Origin: Ruminococcaceae bacterium P7
Lineage (GTDB): Bacteria; Bacillota; Clostridia; Oscillospirales; Acutalibacteraceae
Length of the DNA stretch: 64,000 nt
Direction of reading: 5' to 3'
Assembly (NCBI GenBank): GCA_900100595.1
Contig: FMUA01000005.1
Location: 78,177 to 142,176 of the forward strand
Shown piece by piece: positions 52,735 through 62,152 of the stretch (position 1 is its first letter; the number at the start of each line of letters is the position of its first letter). The notes under the pieces are model-generated. The model did not search any database. It had not been told where the DNA came from and was given only the letters and a program-made list of their open reading frames with translations. The position numbers and the translations under genes are program-made.

Positions 52735-52908
52735 ATGACAGAAAAAGAATTGTTGTATGTACAGGACGTGCTCGGCCACGAGAAGCATTTTCAGACCGAG
52801 TGCCGCAACGTCGCCGAACAGCTTCAGGACGGCGAGCTCAAGAGCTTCGCGAGAGAGCTGGAACAGAAGCACTGCGAGATGTTCCAAAGCTTTTACGGCT
52901 TACTGTAA
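52735..52908 (+). CDS. Small protein preceding a spore coat gene
   Basis: 57 residues (MTEKELLYVQDVLGHEKHFQ...), all-helical by composition, with two cysteines and an AREL/QKHCEMFQSFY end. The arrangement of an 'LGHEKHFQTEC' helix resembles the four-helix ferritin-like/CotF group found as short partners of spore coat proteins in Clostridia. AGGAGGT lies before the ATG but is paired in a hairpin. The coat gene starts 12 bases after its stop. Assignment to the coat family is moderate; reality of the gene is well supported by the site, spacing and codon structure. Confidence 0.72.
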   Translation: MTEKELLYVQDVLGHEKHFQTECRNVAEQLQDGELKSFARELEQKHCEMFQSFYGLL

Positions 52909-52920
52909 GGAGGATTTGCC

Positions 52921-53172
52921 ATGACAGACAGAGATTATATGGAAAACATGCTGCTGCTCGAAAAGGGCGCGTGCGACTTGCTGATGCACGGCGCGATCGA
53001 GTCCTCGAGCACCGACGTCCACCAGACCTTCGCGACCTCTCTGGGCGCAGCGCTCAGACGGCAGGAGCAGATTTACGGCAAGATGGAGCAGAAGGGCTGG
53101 TACAGCGGCGAGCAGGCGCAGCAGAGCAAGATCAACGAGGTTAAAATGAAATTCGCGCAGCAGTCCTGCTGA
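52921..53172 (+). CDS. Spore coat protein, CotF-like
   Basis: 83 residues of the Coat_F type: MTDRDYMENMLLLEKGACDLLMHGAIES is characteristic (split here as MTDRDYMENMLL and KGACDLLMHGAIES), followed by VHQTFATSLGAALRRQEQIYGKMEQKGWY. These proteins pack as helical bundles in the spore coat. Many sporulating Clostridia carry several. AAGGAGG precedes the ATG. A strong terminator follows, so it and the small preceding gene form a two-gene unit. It indicates the organism can sporulate or descends from sporulating ancestors. Confidence 0.88.
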   Translation: MTDRDYMENMLLLEKGACDLLMHGAIESSSTDVHQTFATSLGAALRRQEQIYGKMEQKGWYSGEQAQQSKINEVKMKFAQQSC

Positions 53173-53187
53173 GCACAAAAAAATCCG

Positions 53188-53221
53188 AAAAAAGCGGCTG
53201 TTTGTACAGTCGCTTTTTTTC
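53188..53221 (+). terminator. Terminator of the coat-type genes
   Basis: AAAAAAGCGGCTG / CAGTCGCTTTTTT stem (one wobble pair) followed by T run. Confidence 0.9.
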
Positions 53222-53425
53222 AATGTTTATCCAATTGACGTTTATGCACCAAATAGTAAAACTTGTGATTATTTTGTGAAAATTATCTGAAATTTCTTGC
53301 ATTATAATTCTAATATAGAATTATAATTGTTCTATTTTGCGTATAATAATAATTGAGCATATAGCGGAATTTTTAATAAAAAGACGCCCGCTTTTTGTTA
53401 AATATTTCACAATGCACAAGGTACG
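53222..53425. other. AT-rich region upstream of the giant adhesin gene
   Basis: No gene. Two TATAAT boxes (53322-53327 and 53342-53347) with poor -35 partners (TTGCAT at 53297) are the only promoter-like signals, leaving a long untranslated leader before the adhesin start. Confidence 0.45.
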
Positions 53426-53474
53426 GGTTGGTAAAAATCAACCTGAAATCAAACCAAAGGTTGATTTTTCAACC
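53426..53474 (+). promoter_or_regulatory. Competing hairpins in the adhesin leader
   Basis: Two local hairpins, GGTTG...CAACC (53426-53443) and GGTTG...CAACC (53459-53474), are mutually exclusive with one 12-bp long-range stem, AAAAATCAACCT (53433-53444) with AGGTTGATTTTT (53458-53469). The long stem ends in a T run and would act as a terminator. Confidence 0.5.
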
Positions 53475-53500
53475 AAAATTAACAAGAAGGAGGAATTTAT

Positions 53501-56500
53501 TTGCAACACAGCAAAGAAAAGCGCTGGAATCTGAAGCACAAGATCACTGCTTCACTGCTTGCGTTGACCGTTGTCGGTTCAGGCGCGGTGCCGCTGCTCA
53601 GCACAGTTGCAAACGCGGCGACCGCAGACGACGAAACAGTCGGCGCCGGCATGAGCGCCGCTGTAGGCACGAGTAACGGTACAGATGTTTTCTGGACTCC
53701 GGCGACCTACTTTGACTATCTTTCCGACCAGGAAATCAACAGCAACCAATGGCGGAATGTAGTAAAAGCAGGTACCGGTTACAACGGCTCGAAGGACGAG
53801 TGGTATCCCTACTGGATGTACAATGATAAGATCAAGGCTTATGCCAACGCAAATTCGTCTTGGTCGAAACCTCTCTATTTTGGCAACTTCTGTAACACCC
53901 ACGGCGCTTATGACACAAGCGCGCATCATGAGGGTGCAGACAAGAGCACGGTCTGGAATATGATGACCACTCAAAACGCAACACGTTTCAGCTATTCGGC
54001 GAATAACTCCAACGGCGTTTATGACCATCACACCAGCTATCAGGGCCTTGTCAGCAATACGCTGATCAACAACCAGCTGTATGCTGCCAACGGCACTACA
54101 AAAATGCCTTATTTCGATGAGAACTTTGATTATACCAAGGTTATCAAGAGCTCGTTCCCGTTCAGACAGGTCGAGCATCAGGCTGTCGGGGAACAGAAGG
54201 CTTATACCGAGTACTTCTTTGATTCCACTGACGCCAAGGATAACGTCTATTTTGAATGGGACAACAATACGCCTACGACCGTAAACTACGGCGCAGGAAC
54301 GAATTACGGCGTGAACGACGGTCTGAAGTACTTTATGGCAGACACAAATTCAGGCTATGGTATTTTCCCGTTCAATAAAAAGGGAGACGGAAAGAATCTG
54401 GACTACGGCTTTGGTATCCGTATGGACATGAAGTTCCGTGTTCCCGCAGGCGGAGTCCTTCCGAACGGTGAGGACGTCAAGTTCAACTTCTCGGGCGACG
54501 ACGATCTCTGGATGTTCATCACCGATAAAAACGGCAACTCGCAGCTCGTACTCGATATGGGCGGTAACCACAAGATGAGCACCGGTACCGTCAACTTCAA
54601 AACAAAGACAGCGACTGTTGACAGAGTACATGATAATAGCTCATCCTGTAAAGATATCTGGGCGGTTGAATGGAGCGGATGGAACAGTCTTGTGCTTTAC
54701 GCGTGGGGCAACGGCCATGAGGGTCAGTTCTACTACTGCGACACAAGCGCCGACAAGAACGGCAGCGAGTACAGATTCAGAGCTGACGCGAAAGGCTCCA
54801 AGGGCACTCCGCTCAAGGAAATGTCAAACTTCCTTGTCGCGAAGAACGAGAGCATGAATGACGGCGAAAAGACCGGCGATCTGAGCATTTCCGGCTTCCA
54901 GGGCAAGAAGTTCTGGACAGACAACCCCGACGGAAAGATCGACGGTCCCATCAAGAACAATGAGAAGTCTGTAACCACTTCGTTTGATTTTGAGGCGACC
55001 GACGCACAGGGCAACTACAACGACTACACCATGACCGTATTCTATATGGAACGCGGTATGCTGGAGAGTAACTGCCAGATGTCCTTCACCATGATTCCTC
55101 TCGGCAACGACTACATCGTTGAAGAAGAAATCCAGGACACCAACGTCAACCCCGGTCTCAGAGATGATGTCAAGGCAGTCACCAAATTCGACTTCGTTCC
55201 CAAGGAGAACGACAAGCAGTTGAATAAGCTTTCCTACACTGTTATCGATAAGGACGGCAATGAGACGAGAGTTACAGGAGACGCATCCAATAAGTTCTCG
55301 CTCGGAAGCGGAGATGCGGCGCATTTCACCAACTTCTTTAATACGGGCAACAATATGCAGGTGACGCAGTACAATGCCGAGGACAGCATTCTGAAATATG
55401 ACTCTCACTGGGTTTATAAGAGCGATGTCCACGGCGATCAGCAGCCTGAAACCTCGGGCGGAACAGATCTGCTCGACGAAAACGGTGAGGGCACGGGCAA
55501 CAGAAAGCTGATCGACCCGAAGTCCAACCAGAACTACGATTTCGCTCAGCTGCACGCAAAGTACGTCAATGTTCCCAAGGTCAGCAACATCGCCGTAACG
55601 AAGAAGGCGGTCGGCTTTGACGGACAGCCTCTGAAGAAAGGCGACCTGTATGAGGATGATACCTTTACAGCGCAGGTGCAGATCAACCTCGAGAAAGACG
55701 GCAACTTCAAGTCGTATGACCTCAGCTATGACACGGAATCCAAGAGCAGCTATACAGCAGAAGAGCTCGCGGCTCTCCCCGTAGCTGAAAACGGCGTGGT
55801 TACGATCAAGAACGGTCAGACCATCTACTTCCCGGGCATTCCCGAGGGAGCGACCTTCCAGGTTGGTGAAACGGGCGTAAATCGCGATCACTTTGACGTC
55901 GACAGCATTGCTGTTTCTCCCGAGACGGGCACGGTCGGCGATACTGCAAACGTAACCATCACCAACCCGCGTATTCCTCCTGAGGGTGAGGTAGATCTCA
56001 GCATCACGAAGGAATTTATCGTCGGATCCGTCATTGTCGAATCTTCCATGTCCCCCGAGGGTAAGGTAGAACTCAAGAAGGACGACTTCGAGTTTTCTCT
56101 GGAAGGCAGCGGCATTGCTACACAGAAAAAGACCAACGGCAGCGACGGCACCGTCAAATTTGATACGCTGAAATTCACCCTGGATCCTGATAAGGCAGAC
56201 GGCACCACTCTCGTCCTCACAAAAGACGAGGCATTGGCAGGAAAGAATTTCACCTTCACGGTAAAAGAAACCGACACCCAAAAGCCCGATGTCGCATATG
56301 ATACGTCACCGCGTAACATTGTGGTGAATGTCAAGTATGATGCAGCGACAAATAAGCTTGTACCGGATATTACCGAAGGCAGCGATGTCGTTGTCAGCAA
56401 CGAGCTCAGAACCGGCGGTATCTCGGTTACAAAGCAGGTTGTTGATGAGAAGGGCGATCCTGTTTATTGTCCCGATACGTTCAAAGCAACCGTAAAGGTC

Positions 56501-59500
56501 AGCTATAACGGCGGCAGAACCTTTATCAGCGCTCCGTTCTATTATGTAGACGAGCTGAACCAGGCGCGTCAGCTGGGAACAGAGGACGGCACAAACTTCA
56601 CATGGGATAACATTCAGGATGGTTCCATGCTGTTCATAGAAAACCTGCCCTTCGGTACTGTCGTAACCATTACCGAGGAAGCAAAGACAGGTTATCGTCT
56701 TCCCGATCCGATCGTATTGACTGTCGGCGAGGAGAAAGACGGCGCTTATATCATGTATCCCGAGGCAACTCTGGTCAACCGGCAGAAGCCCGAGAACTCC
56801 ACTGAGATTATCGTCAACAAGAGCTTCAGCGAGGTTGCCGAGAAGGCAAACCTCAGCAACTCGTCTGCGTTTGACTTTACTCTCGAGCCGGTGGGCGATG
56901 CTCCTGTTCCCGAGAACGCCACTCTCGAAGACGGCAAAGTCACCGCGACGCTTGCCGAGGGCGCTACTGCCGTTTCCTTTGGTATGATCAAGTTTGATCC
57001 CAAGACTGTTGACTATTCAGGCAACGGCAAAACCTACACCTATAAGGTAAAGGAAGTTGACAGCGGCGTTGCAAACGTCATCTATGACGACAGAGAGTTC
57101 ACCGTTACGGTCAACGTAAAGGAGAACGCCGCAACAGGCGAGCTGGATGTTACCCAGACCTATAAGGCAGGTAACGCTTCCGCCGAAAACATCACCTTTA
57201 CGAACGATTATGAAAGAGGCAAGATCAGTGTTCTGAAGAGTCTGATCGATTTTGACGGTCAGGAAATGACCAAATATCAGAATACGGCCTTTAACATGTC
57301 CGCTACCGTTACCTATCCCAACGGCGCAGCGGAAACAAAGACCGTCACCGTTAAGGCGGACGGCAACAAGGTCACCGTTGTTGACGGTGCACCCATCGGC
57401 ACAACCGTTTCGCTGTTTGAGACCGACAGCAAGGGTCTGAACTCTGACGCTGACAGGGAGAATCCCAAGACGGCGGAGATCACCGCTAACGACAAGGACA
57501 TCACGATCACCGTTACCAACGTCCGCAAAGTTCCCGAGCCTGTTCAGACCGTTGTCAAAGCAAATAAAATCTTCAAGGGCGACCGGCTCCAAGATAAAGA
57601 ATTTACATTCACTTTGACGGGTGACGGCAACGACAACAACAACGTCAGCCTGAAAGCCCAGAACGATGCGGAAGGCAATATCACATTTGCTCCCATCCAG
57701 TTCTCGTTCGGTTCCTCCGGCGGCGCCATTATTCCGCTGAATAAGGACGATTTCAAGAACACCAATACGAAGGACTACTTCTTCACACTGAAGGAAGAGA
57801 ATCCCAACAGAAATGACGTTGATTACGACACGACCGAGTACACAGTCAAGATCACCGTCACCGTAAATGACACGCTCAGCAAGCTGAGCGTTTCCGTTCC
57901 CGAAGTGGTTTCTGTCGAAACGAGCTTTGTCAACTCCAAGCGCGGCAGCGCGACTGTCACCAAGCTCGTAAAGCAGATGGTTGACGGCGAGGAGAAGGAT
58001 TTCTCGACAGATACCAGATTCAATATCGCGGTAACCATCACCAAGCCCGGTGTGGCTCCCGTAACCGAAAACATCACTCTCGGCGCGAACGAGACAAAGA
58101 CCTACACCAATCTTCCCATCGGCACCAAGATCGCGGTCAATGAAACCGACGCCAAGGGCTTCACCGTTTCCTATCCGACACAGGAAGACGAGGTCAAGCT
58201 TAACGAGACCGACAACACCATCACTGATGCAGCCGTAGTCGTTAAGAACATGCGTCCCACACCCGGACAGACTCAGGCGACTCCCGCAGTAGTGAAGAAC
58301 CTCAAGGGCGACACACTCACCGACGGTCAGTTCCGTTTCAACATCAAGGGCGACGGCTTCGCGGCTGACGGCGTGAATGTTGAGAACGAAGGCGCGAATG
58401 TAACATTCCCGGCCATCACCTATCAGTACACCGAGGGTGAGGAGCGTATCGACACTGACAAGCACATTGTCTATGTAAAGAATTTCGATAATAATAACCA
58501 GAGAGTCTTTACCTACGCTATCACAGAGGACAGCACGTTTAACCATGACAGCAAAACACAGTATGACGGCAAGACCATTACCGCGACCGTAACCGTTACC
58601 AAGAGCGGTACCGACACCGTCACACTCGCAAATGCTGTTACTTATGCGAACAATGACAGCACCTTTAACAACGTCAAGCTTTCCGACGTTTCTATCTCCA
58701 AGAAGGTTCAGAGAACCAATGACGCGGGTCAGGTTGTAGACATCAAGACAACAGATGACGACTACAACAAGCTCGCCAACCAGGAGTTCACCGTAAAGAC
58801 TTATGTGAAGTATCCCGGCAAGGATTATGAGAGCCTGCCGCTTACAACCAGCAAGGGTCAGATGACCGAGGTTGCTGACGGCGTTTACGGCTTCACCATC
58901 AAGCACAACGAAACTGTTTCGATTGAGAAGCTCCCCGTTAACACTAAGGTCAAGTTTGTGGAAGCGGATGACAGCAACTATAAGGTTGACAGCAAGGAAA
59001 TCACGATCGGCAAGGACGCTTCCGCTAACGTAGCGACCCTGACCAACATCCTCCAGGCTCCCGGAAAGGGCTATGCTTCCGTCAACAAGGCATTCACTCG
59101 CAAGGCGATCCTCGCGGGACTGAATCAGACCACAGACAACACCTACAACTTCAACCTCGCGTACACAGGCGATATTACCACCTTCAAGTACGACGAGAAC
59201 GTTTCCATCAACGGCGCAGAGAATAACTGGAGCGCAAACTTCCCGGCTATCACCTTCCCCGCTGATCTGGATTATTCCAACGGCATCGACTTCACCTTCC
59301 TGATGAAGGAGACCGCGGCAACCACCGCTGACAGCAACATCGTTGTTGATACCGACACCTTCACACTGACTTACACCGTAACACAGGAAAACGGAGCACT
59401 GAAAGTAACAGGTCCCGAGATCATGAAGAACGGTACCGAAAAAGCGGAAAGCGCGACCTTCAACAACGGCTACCGTCTCGGCGACGTTCAGGTTAGCAAG

Positions 59501-62134
59501 GAATTCAAGGATTACGACGGTTCCGAAATGACTGCTGCTGTTGTCAAGGATCTCACCTTCCCCGTCAACATCAACGTAACCTATCCCAACAAGGAAACCG
59601 AGACCTTCAAAGGCGAAATTGGTTATAATAAGTTTGCTGTTGTCAAGGATCTCCCGAGAGGCACCACTGTCACCGTTGAGGAGACAAACACCAACGGAAT
59701 GAAGGCGACAATCAGCCCGACTGAACCTGTTACCATCGGCGAAGAGGTTCAGGTTGTCACCGTAACCAACAAGCGCACCACTCTCACAGATACCGAAGTA
59801 ATGATCGGCGCAAGAAAGTTCCTCGAAGGCTCCGACATCACAAAGAACGCTCCCTTCAACTTCACCCTCACGGGCGAATACAAGGGTCAGAAGATCAACC
59901 TCACCGCTCAGAACGACGGTAATGTTGTCACCTTCGCTCCCGTCAAGTACACTCTCGATGTTAGCAATAAGGATGCAAAGAACACCATCTACCTTGCAAA
60001 GACCGATTTCGAGAACGATAAGGTCAAGATGCAGTTCACCGTGACCGAAGTGAAAGACGACGACCGCGTGAACGTGAAGTTCGATTCCAAGCTGACCAGA
60101 ACCGTCAATGTTGAAATCACCAGAAGCGAGACAGGCGACGAGGTTGCGCTTTCTGCAGGCGTCGTTGATGCAATGGCTCCCGAGTTCACCAACACCAAGC
60201 TCGGCAAGGTCGGCTTTACCAAGACCGTAACCGACTACGACGGACAGTTAAGCAATCCCGACATCGACTTCATCTTCAAGGCGGAGAAGAAGGTCGAAGG
60301 TGTCTGGACATCCATCAACGACAACATCAAGATCAACCTCAGCAAGGGCGATGATACCTATTCTACCGATTATCTGCCCGTCGGCACCGAGGTAAGATTC
60401 ACCGAGACGGACAACAAGGGCTTCATCGCAGAAGATCCCAAGGTTGTTACTGTCGAGGATCAGGATCTGACTAAATTCACTTTCTCCAACATTCATCCCG
60501 AGGCTCAGGGTGCGGAAGTAACCGTAACCGCGAAGAAGATTCTCGAAGGCGCTACCCTCAAGGACGGCGAATTCAGATTCTCCCTCACAGGCACCGTATT
60601 CGGCACCGAGATCAATCAGGAAAAGACAAACGCTGAGGGCGGCTCCATCAAGTTTGACGCGATCAAGTTCTCCCTCGAAAAGGAAGAGGAAGGCGCGATC
60701 AAGCTGACCAAGGCGATGTTTGCGAACAGCAAGACACTCAACTTCGAGCTGACCGTAACCGAAATCAATCCTAACAGAGCGGACATCCAGCTTCCCGCTT
60801 CTACTGCTCAGACAGTAAAGGGTACCGTTACCCTGACTGAGGACGGCAGCGACGCTCACCTCACAGCGGCTCTCACAGAGAACGCGAATCCTGAATTCAC
60901 CAACATCCAGCTCGGCAGAGTAGGATTCACCAAGATTGCAAAGGATATCAACGGTGCAGCCTTCAAGCCCGACGCAGACTTCATTTTCAAGGCTGAGAAG
61001 AAGGTCGGCGACGACTGGGATGTCATCAACAACAATATCGTTATCAACCTCAGCAAGGGCGTTGATTCCTATGTAACCGAGTATCTTCCCGTCGGTACCG
61101 AGGTGAAGTTCACCGAGACCGATGATGCAGGCTTCGAGAACTCCGTCAAGGAGCAGACCGTAACTGTAGCGCTGGAGGATGCTTCCAAGACCGTTCCTTA
61201 CGCAACCGTAAGCTTTACCAACAACCGTCCCGTTCCTGGCACAGTCAAAGCTACACTGACCGCTGAGAAGGTTCTCAACGGCGCTAAGCTTGGCGACGGC
61301 GACTTCTCCTTCTTCATTTCAGGCGAGGGCGCAGACGCTAACACGGAATACAAGAACGAAGGCAAGAATATCACCTTCGATGAGATCACCTACAAGTATT
61401 CCAAGAATGACAGTGACAAGACAAGCGGCAGCACAGTTGTTCTCCATGACAGTGACTTCACAAACGGCAAGGCTGTTCGTGAGTACACCATCACAGAGAA
61501 GAACACCGAGCTTCCTGATGTCATCTACGCAGCTAACACCGTTAAGGGCGTTGTGACCATCACCAAGACCGAGACCGCGAGCAACATCACATTGACCGCA
61601 GACGTAACCTATCCCGACGGCAAGACCTTCACCAACGAAATCAAGAAGGGCTCCGTCAAGATTGTCAAGACCAATCAGGCGGGTGAGAAGGTTGACGATG
61701 TGACCTTCAAGCTCTTCAAGGTTACCGGCAACGATCTTGACAGAGAAACTGTTCTCAACAGCACTCTCGTTGACAAGAAGACCACCGAAAACGGTGAGGC
61801 AGAGTTCAAGAACCTTGACCTCTATGTTGACGAGTATCAGAACATCAACAATCCCACCTATCAGTGGTACTGCCTTGCAGAGACCGACCCGGGCAAGGAT
61901 TACAACCTCAACAGCGGTCTGACCTTCTTCCAGGTTCCCACCGCGAACGTTTATGACCTCACCTTCGAGTACATGAACGGCAAGGTAATCACTCCTACCT
62001 CCGGTGGAACAGGCATGGGTATGTTCACAACAGTCGGCTGCGGACTCCTCGGTTTCGGAGGACTCGCATTCGCAGGCTACATGCTCTTTGTCAGAAAGTC
62101 AAACAAGAAACGCGCTCAATACAGAGCTAAATAA
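53501..62134 (+). CDS. Giant modular cell-wall adhesin (fibro-slime head, eight repeat pairs, Cna-B end)
   Basis: 2877 residues. The start is TTG with AAGGAGG 8 bases upstream. Signal peptide 1-40 (cleavage near ANA-ATADD). Residues about 60-560 form a fibro-slime/PA14-like head: FNFSGDDDLWMFITDKNG and LVLDMGGNHKMSTG. From about 690 to 2715 comes a regular array with period near 250 residues: each unit is an Ig-like domain opening 'xVTK...FDGQ' followed by a FctA-like isopeptide domain of the form '(K/E)xLxGxxLxDGxFxFxLxG...NPNRxDVxY'. Eight pairs can be counted, with starts near 697, 970, 1237, 1482, 1727, 1994, 2234 and 2470. A Cna-B domain (SVKIVKTNQAGEKVDDVTFKL, near 2717) and the sorting signal TPTSGGTG, a hydrophobic helix and KKRAQYRAK end it. 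A pilin gene follows directly. Confidence 0.9.
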   Translation: MQHSKEKRWNLKHKITASLLALTVVGSGAVPLLSTVANAATADDETVGAGMSAAVGTSNGTDVFWTPATYFDYLSDQEINSNQWRNVVKAGTGYNGSKDEWYPYWMYNDKIKAYANANSSWSKPLYFGNFCNTHGAYDTSAHHEGADKSTVWNMMTTQNATRFSYSANNSNGVYDHHTSYQGLVSNTLINNQLYAANGTTKMPYFDENFDYTKVIKSSFPFRQVEHQAVGEQKAYTEYFFDSTDAKDNVYFEWDNNTPTTVNYGAGTNYGVNDGLKYFMADTNSGYGIFPFNKKGDGKNLDYGFGIRMDMKFRVPAGGVLPNGEDVKFNFSGDDDLWMFITDKNGNSQLVLDMGGNHKMSTGTVNFKTKTATVDRVHDNSSSCKDIWAVEWSGWNSLVLYAWGNGHEGQFYYCDTSADKNGSEYRFRADAKGSKGTPLKEMSNFLVAKNESMNDGEKTGDLSISGFQGKKFWTDNPDGKIDGPIKNNEKSVTTSFDFEATDAQGNYNDYTMTVFYMERGMLESNCQMSFTMIPLGNDYIVEEEIQDTNVNPGLRDDVKAVTKFDFVPKENDKQLNKLSYTVIDKDGNETRVTGDASNKFSLGSGDAAHFTNFFNTGNNMQVTQYNAEDSILKYDSHWVYKSDVHGDQQPETSGGTDLLDENGEGTGNRKLIDPKSNQNYDFAQLHAKYVNVPKVSNIAVTKKAVGFDGQPLKKGDLYEDDTFTAQVQINLEKDGNFKSYDLSYDTESKSSYTAEELAALPVAENGVVTIKNGQTIYFPGIPEGATFQVGETGVNRDHFDVDSIAVSPETGTVGDTANVTITNPRIPPEGEVDLSITKEFIVGSVIVESSMSPEGKVELKKDDFEFSLEGSGIATQKKTNGSDGTVKFDTLKFTLDPDKADGTTLVLTKDEALAGKNFTFTVKETDTQKPDVAYDTSPRNIVVNVKYDAATNKLVPDITEGSDVVVSNELRTGGISVTKQVVDEKGDPVYCPDTFKATVKVSYNGGRTFISAPFYYVDELNQARQLGTEDGTNFTWDNIQDGSMLFIENLPFGTVVTITEEAKTGYRLPDPIVLTVGEEKDGAYIMYPEATLVNRQKPENSTEIIVNKSFSEVAEKANLSNSSAFDFTLEPVGDAPVPENATLEDGKVTATLAEGATAVSFGMIKFDPKTVDYSGNGKTYTYKVKEVDSGVANVIYDDREFTVTVNVKENAATGELDVTQTYKAGNASAENITFTNDYERGKISVLKSLIDFDGQEMTKYQNTAFNMSATVTYPNGAAETKTVTVKADGNKVTVVDGAPIGTTVSLFETDSKGLNSDADRENPKTAEITANDKDITITVTNVRKVPEPVQTVVKANKIFKGDRLQDKEFTFTLTGDGNDNNNVSLKAQNDAEGNITFAPIQFSFGSSGGAIIPLNKDDFKNTNTKDYFFTLKEENPNRNDVDYDTTEYTVKITVTVNDTLSKLSVSVPEVVSVETSFVNSKRGSATVTKLVKQMVDGEEKDFSTDTRFNIAVTITKPGVAPVTENITLGANETKTYTNLPIGTKIAVNETDAKGFTVSYPTQEDEVKLNETDNTITDAAVVVKNMRPTPGQTQATPAVVKNLKGDTLTDGQFRFNIKGDGFAADGVNVENEGANVTFPAITYQYTEGEERIDTDKHIVYVKNFDNNNQRVFTYAITEDSTFNHDSKTQYDGKTITATVTVTKSGTDTVTLANAVTYANNDSTFNNVKLSDVSISKKVQRTNDAGQVVDIKTTDDDYNKLANQEFTVKTYVKYPGKDYESLPLTTSKGQMTEVADGVYGFTIKHNETVSIEKLPVNTKVKFVEADDSNYKVDSKEITIGKDASANVATLTNILQAPGKGYASVNKAFTRKAILAGLNQTTDNTYNFNLAYTGDITTFKYDENVSINGAENNWSANFPAITFPADLDYSNGIDFTFLMKETAATTADSNIVVDTDTFTLTYTVTQENGALKVTGPEIMKNGTEKAESATFNNGYRLGDVQVSKEFKDYDGSEMTAAVVKDLTFPVNINVTYPNKETETFKGEIGYNKFAVVKDLPRGTTVTVEETNTNGMKATISPTEPVTIGEEVQVVTVTNKRTTLTDTEVMIGARKFLEGSDITKNAPFNFTLTGEYKGQKINLTAQNDGNVVTFAPVKYTLDVSNKDAKNTIYLAKTDFENDKVKMQFTVTEVKDDDRVNVKFDSKLTRTVNVEITRSETGDEVALSAGVVDAMAPEFTNTKLGKVGFTKTVTDYDGQLSNPDIDFIFKAEKKVEGVWTSINDNIKINLSKGDDTYSTDYLPVGTEVRFTETDNKGFIAEDPKVVTVEDQDLTKFTFSNIHPEAQGAEVTVTAKKILEGATLKDGEFRFSLTGTVFGTEINQEKTNAEGGSIKFDAIKFSLEKEEEGAIKLTKAMFANSKTLNFELTVTEINPNRADIQLPASTAQTVKGTVTLTEDGSDAHLTAALTENANPEFTNIQLGRVGFTKIAKDINGAAFKPDADFIFKAEKKVGDDWDVINNNIVINLSKGVDSYVTEYLPVGTEVKFTETDDAGFENSVKEQTVTVALEDASKTVPYATVSFTNNRPVPGTVKATLTAEKVLNGAKLGDGDFSFFISGEGADANTEYKNEGKNITFDEITYKYSKNDSDKTSGSTVVLHDSDFTNGKAVREYTITEKNTELPDVIYAANTVKGVVTITKTETASNITLTADVTYPDGKTFTNEIKKGSVKIVKTNQAGEKVDDVTFKLFKVTGNDLDRETVLNSTLVDKKTTENGEAEFKNLDLYVDEYQNINNPTYQWYCLAETDPGKDYNLNSGLTFFQVPTANVYDLTFEYMNGKVITPTSGGTGMGMFTTVGCGLLGFGGLAFAGYMLFVRKSNKKRAQYRAK

Positions 62135-62152
62135 TTGAAAAGGAGATTAACG

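Noticed and set aside
57017..58906. 629-codon minus-strand frame within the giant adhesin
   Set aside because: Antisense to the repeat array, and Val/Leu/Gly/Asn-rich as expected for the complement of a Thr/Val/Asn-rich protein.
53501..62134. Several separate adhesin genes
   Set aside because: The frame is uninterrupted from the TTG to the anchor; internal repeats explain the apparent multiple starts.
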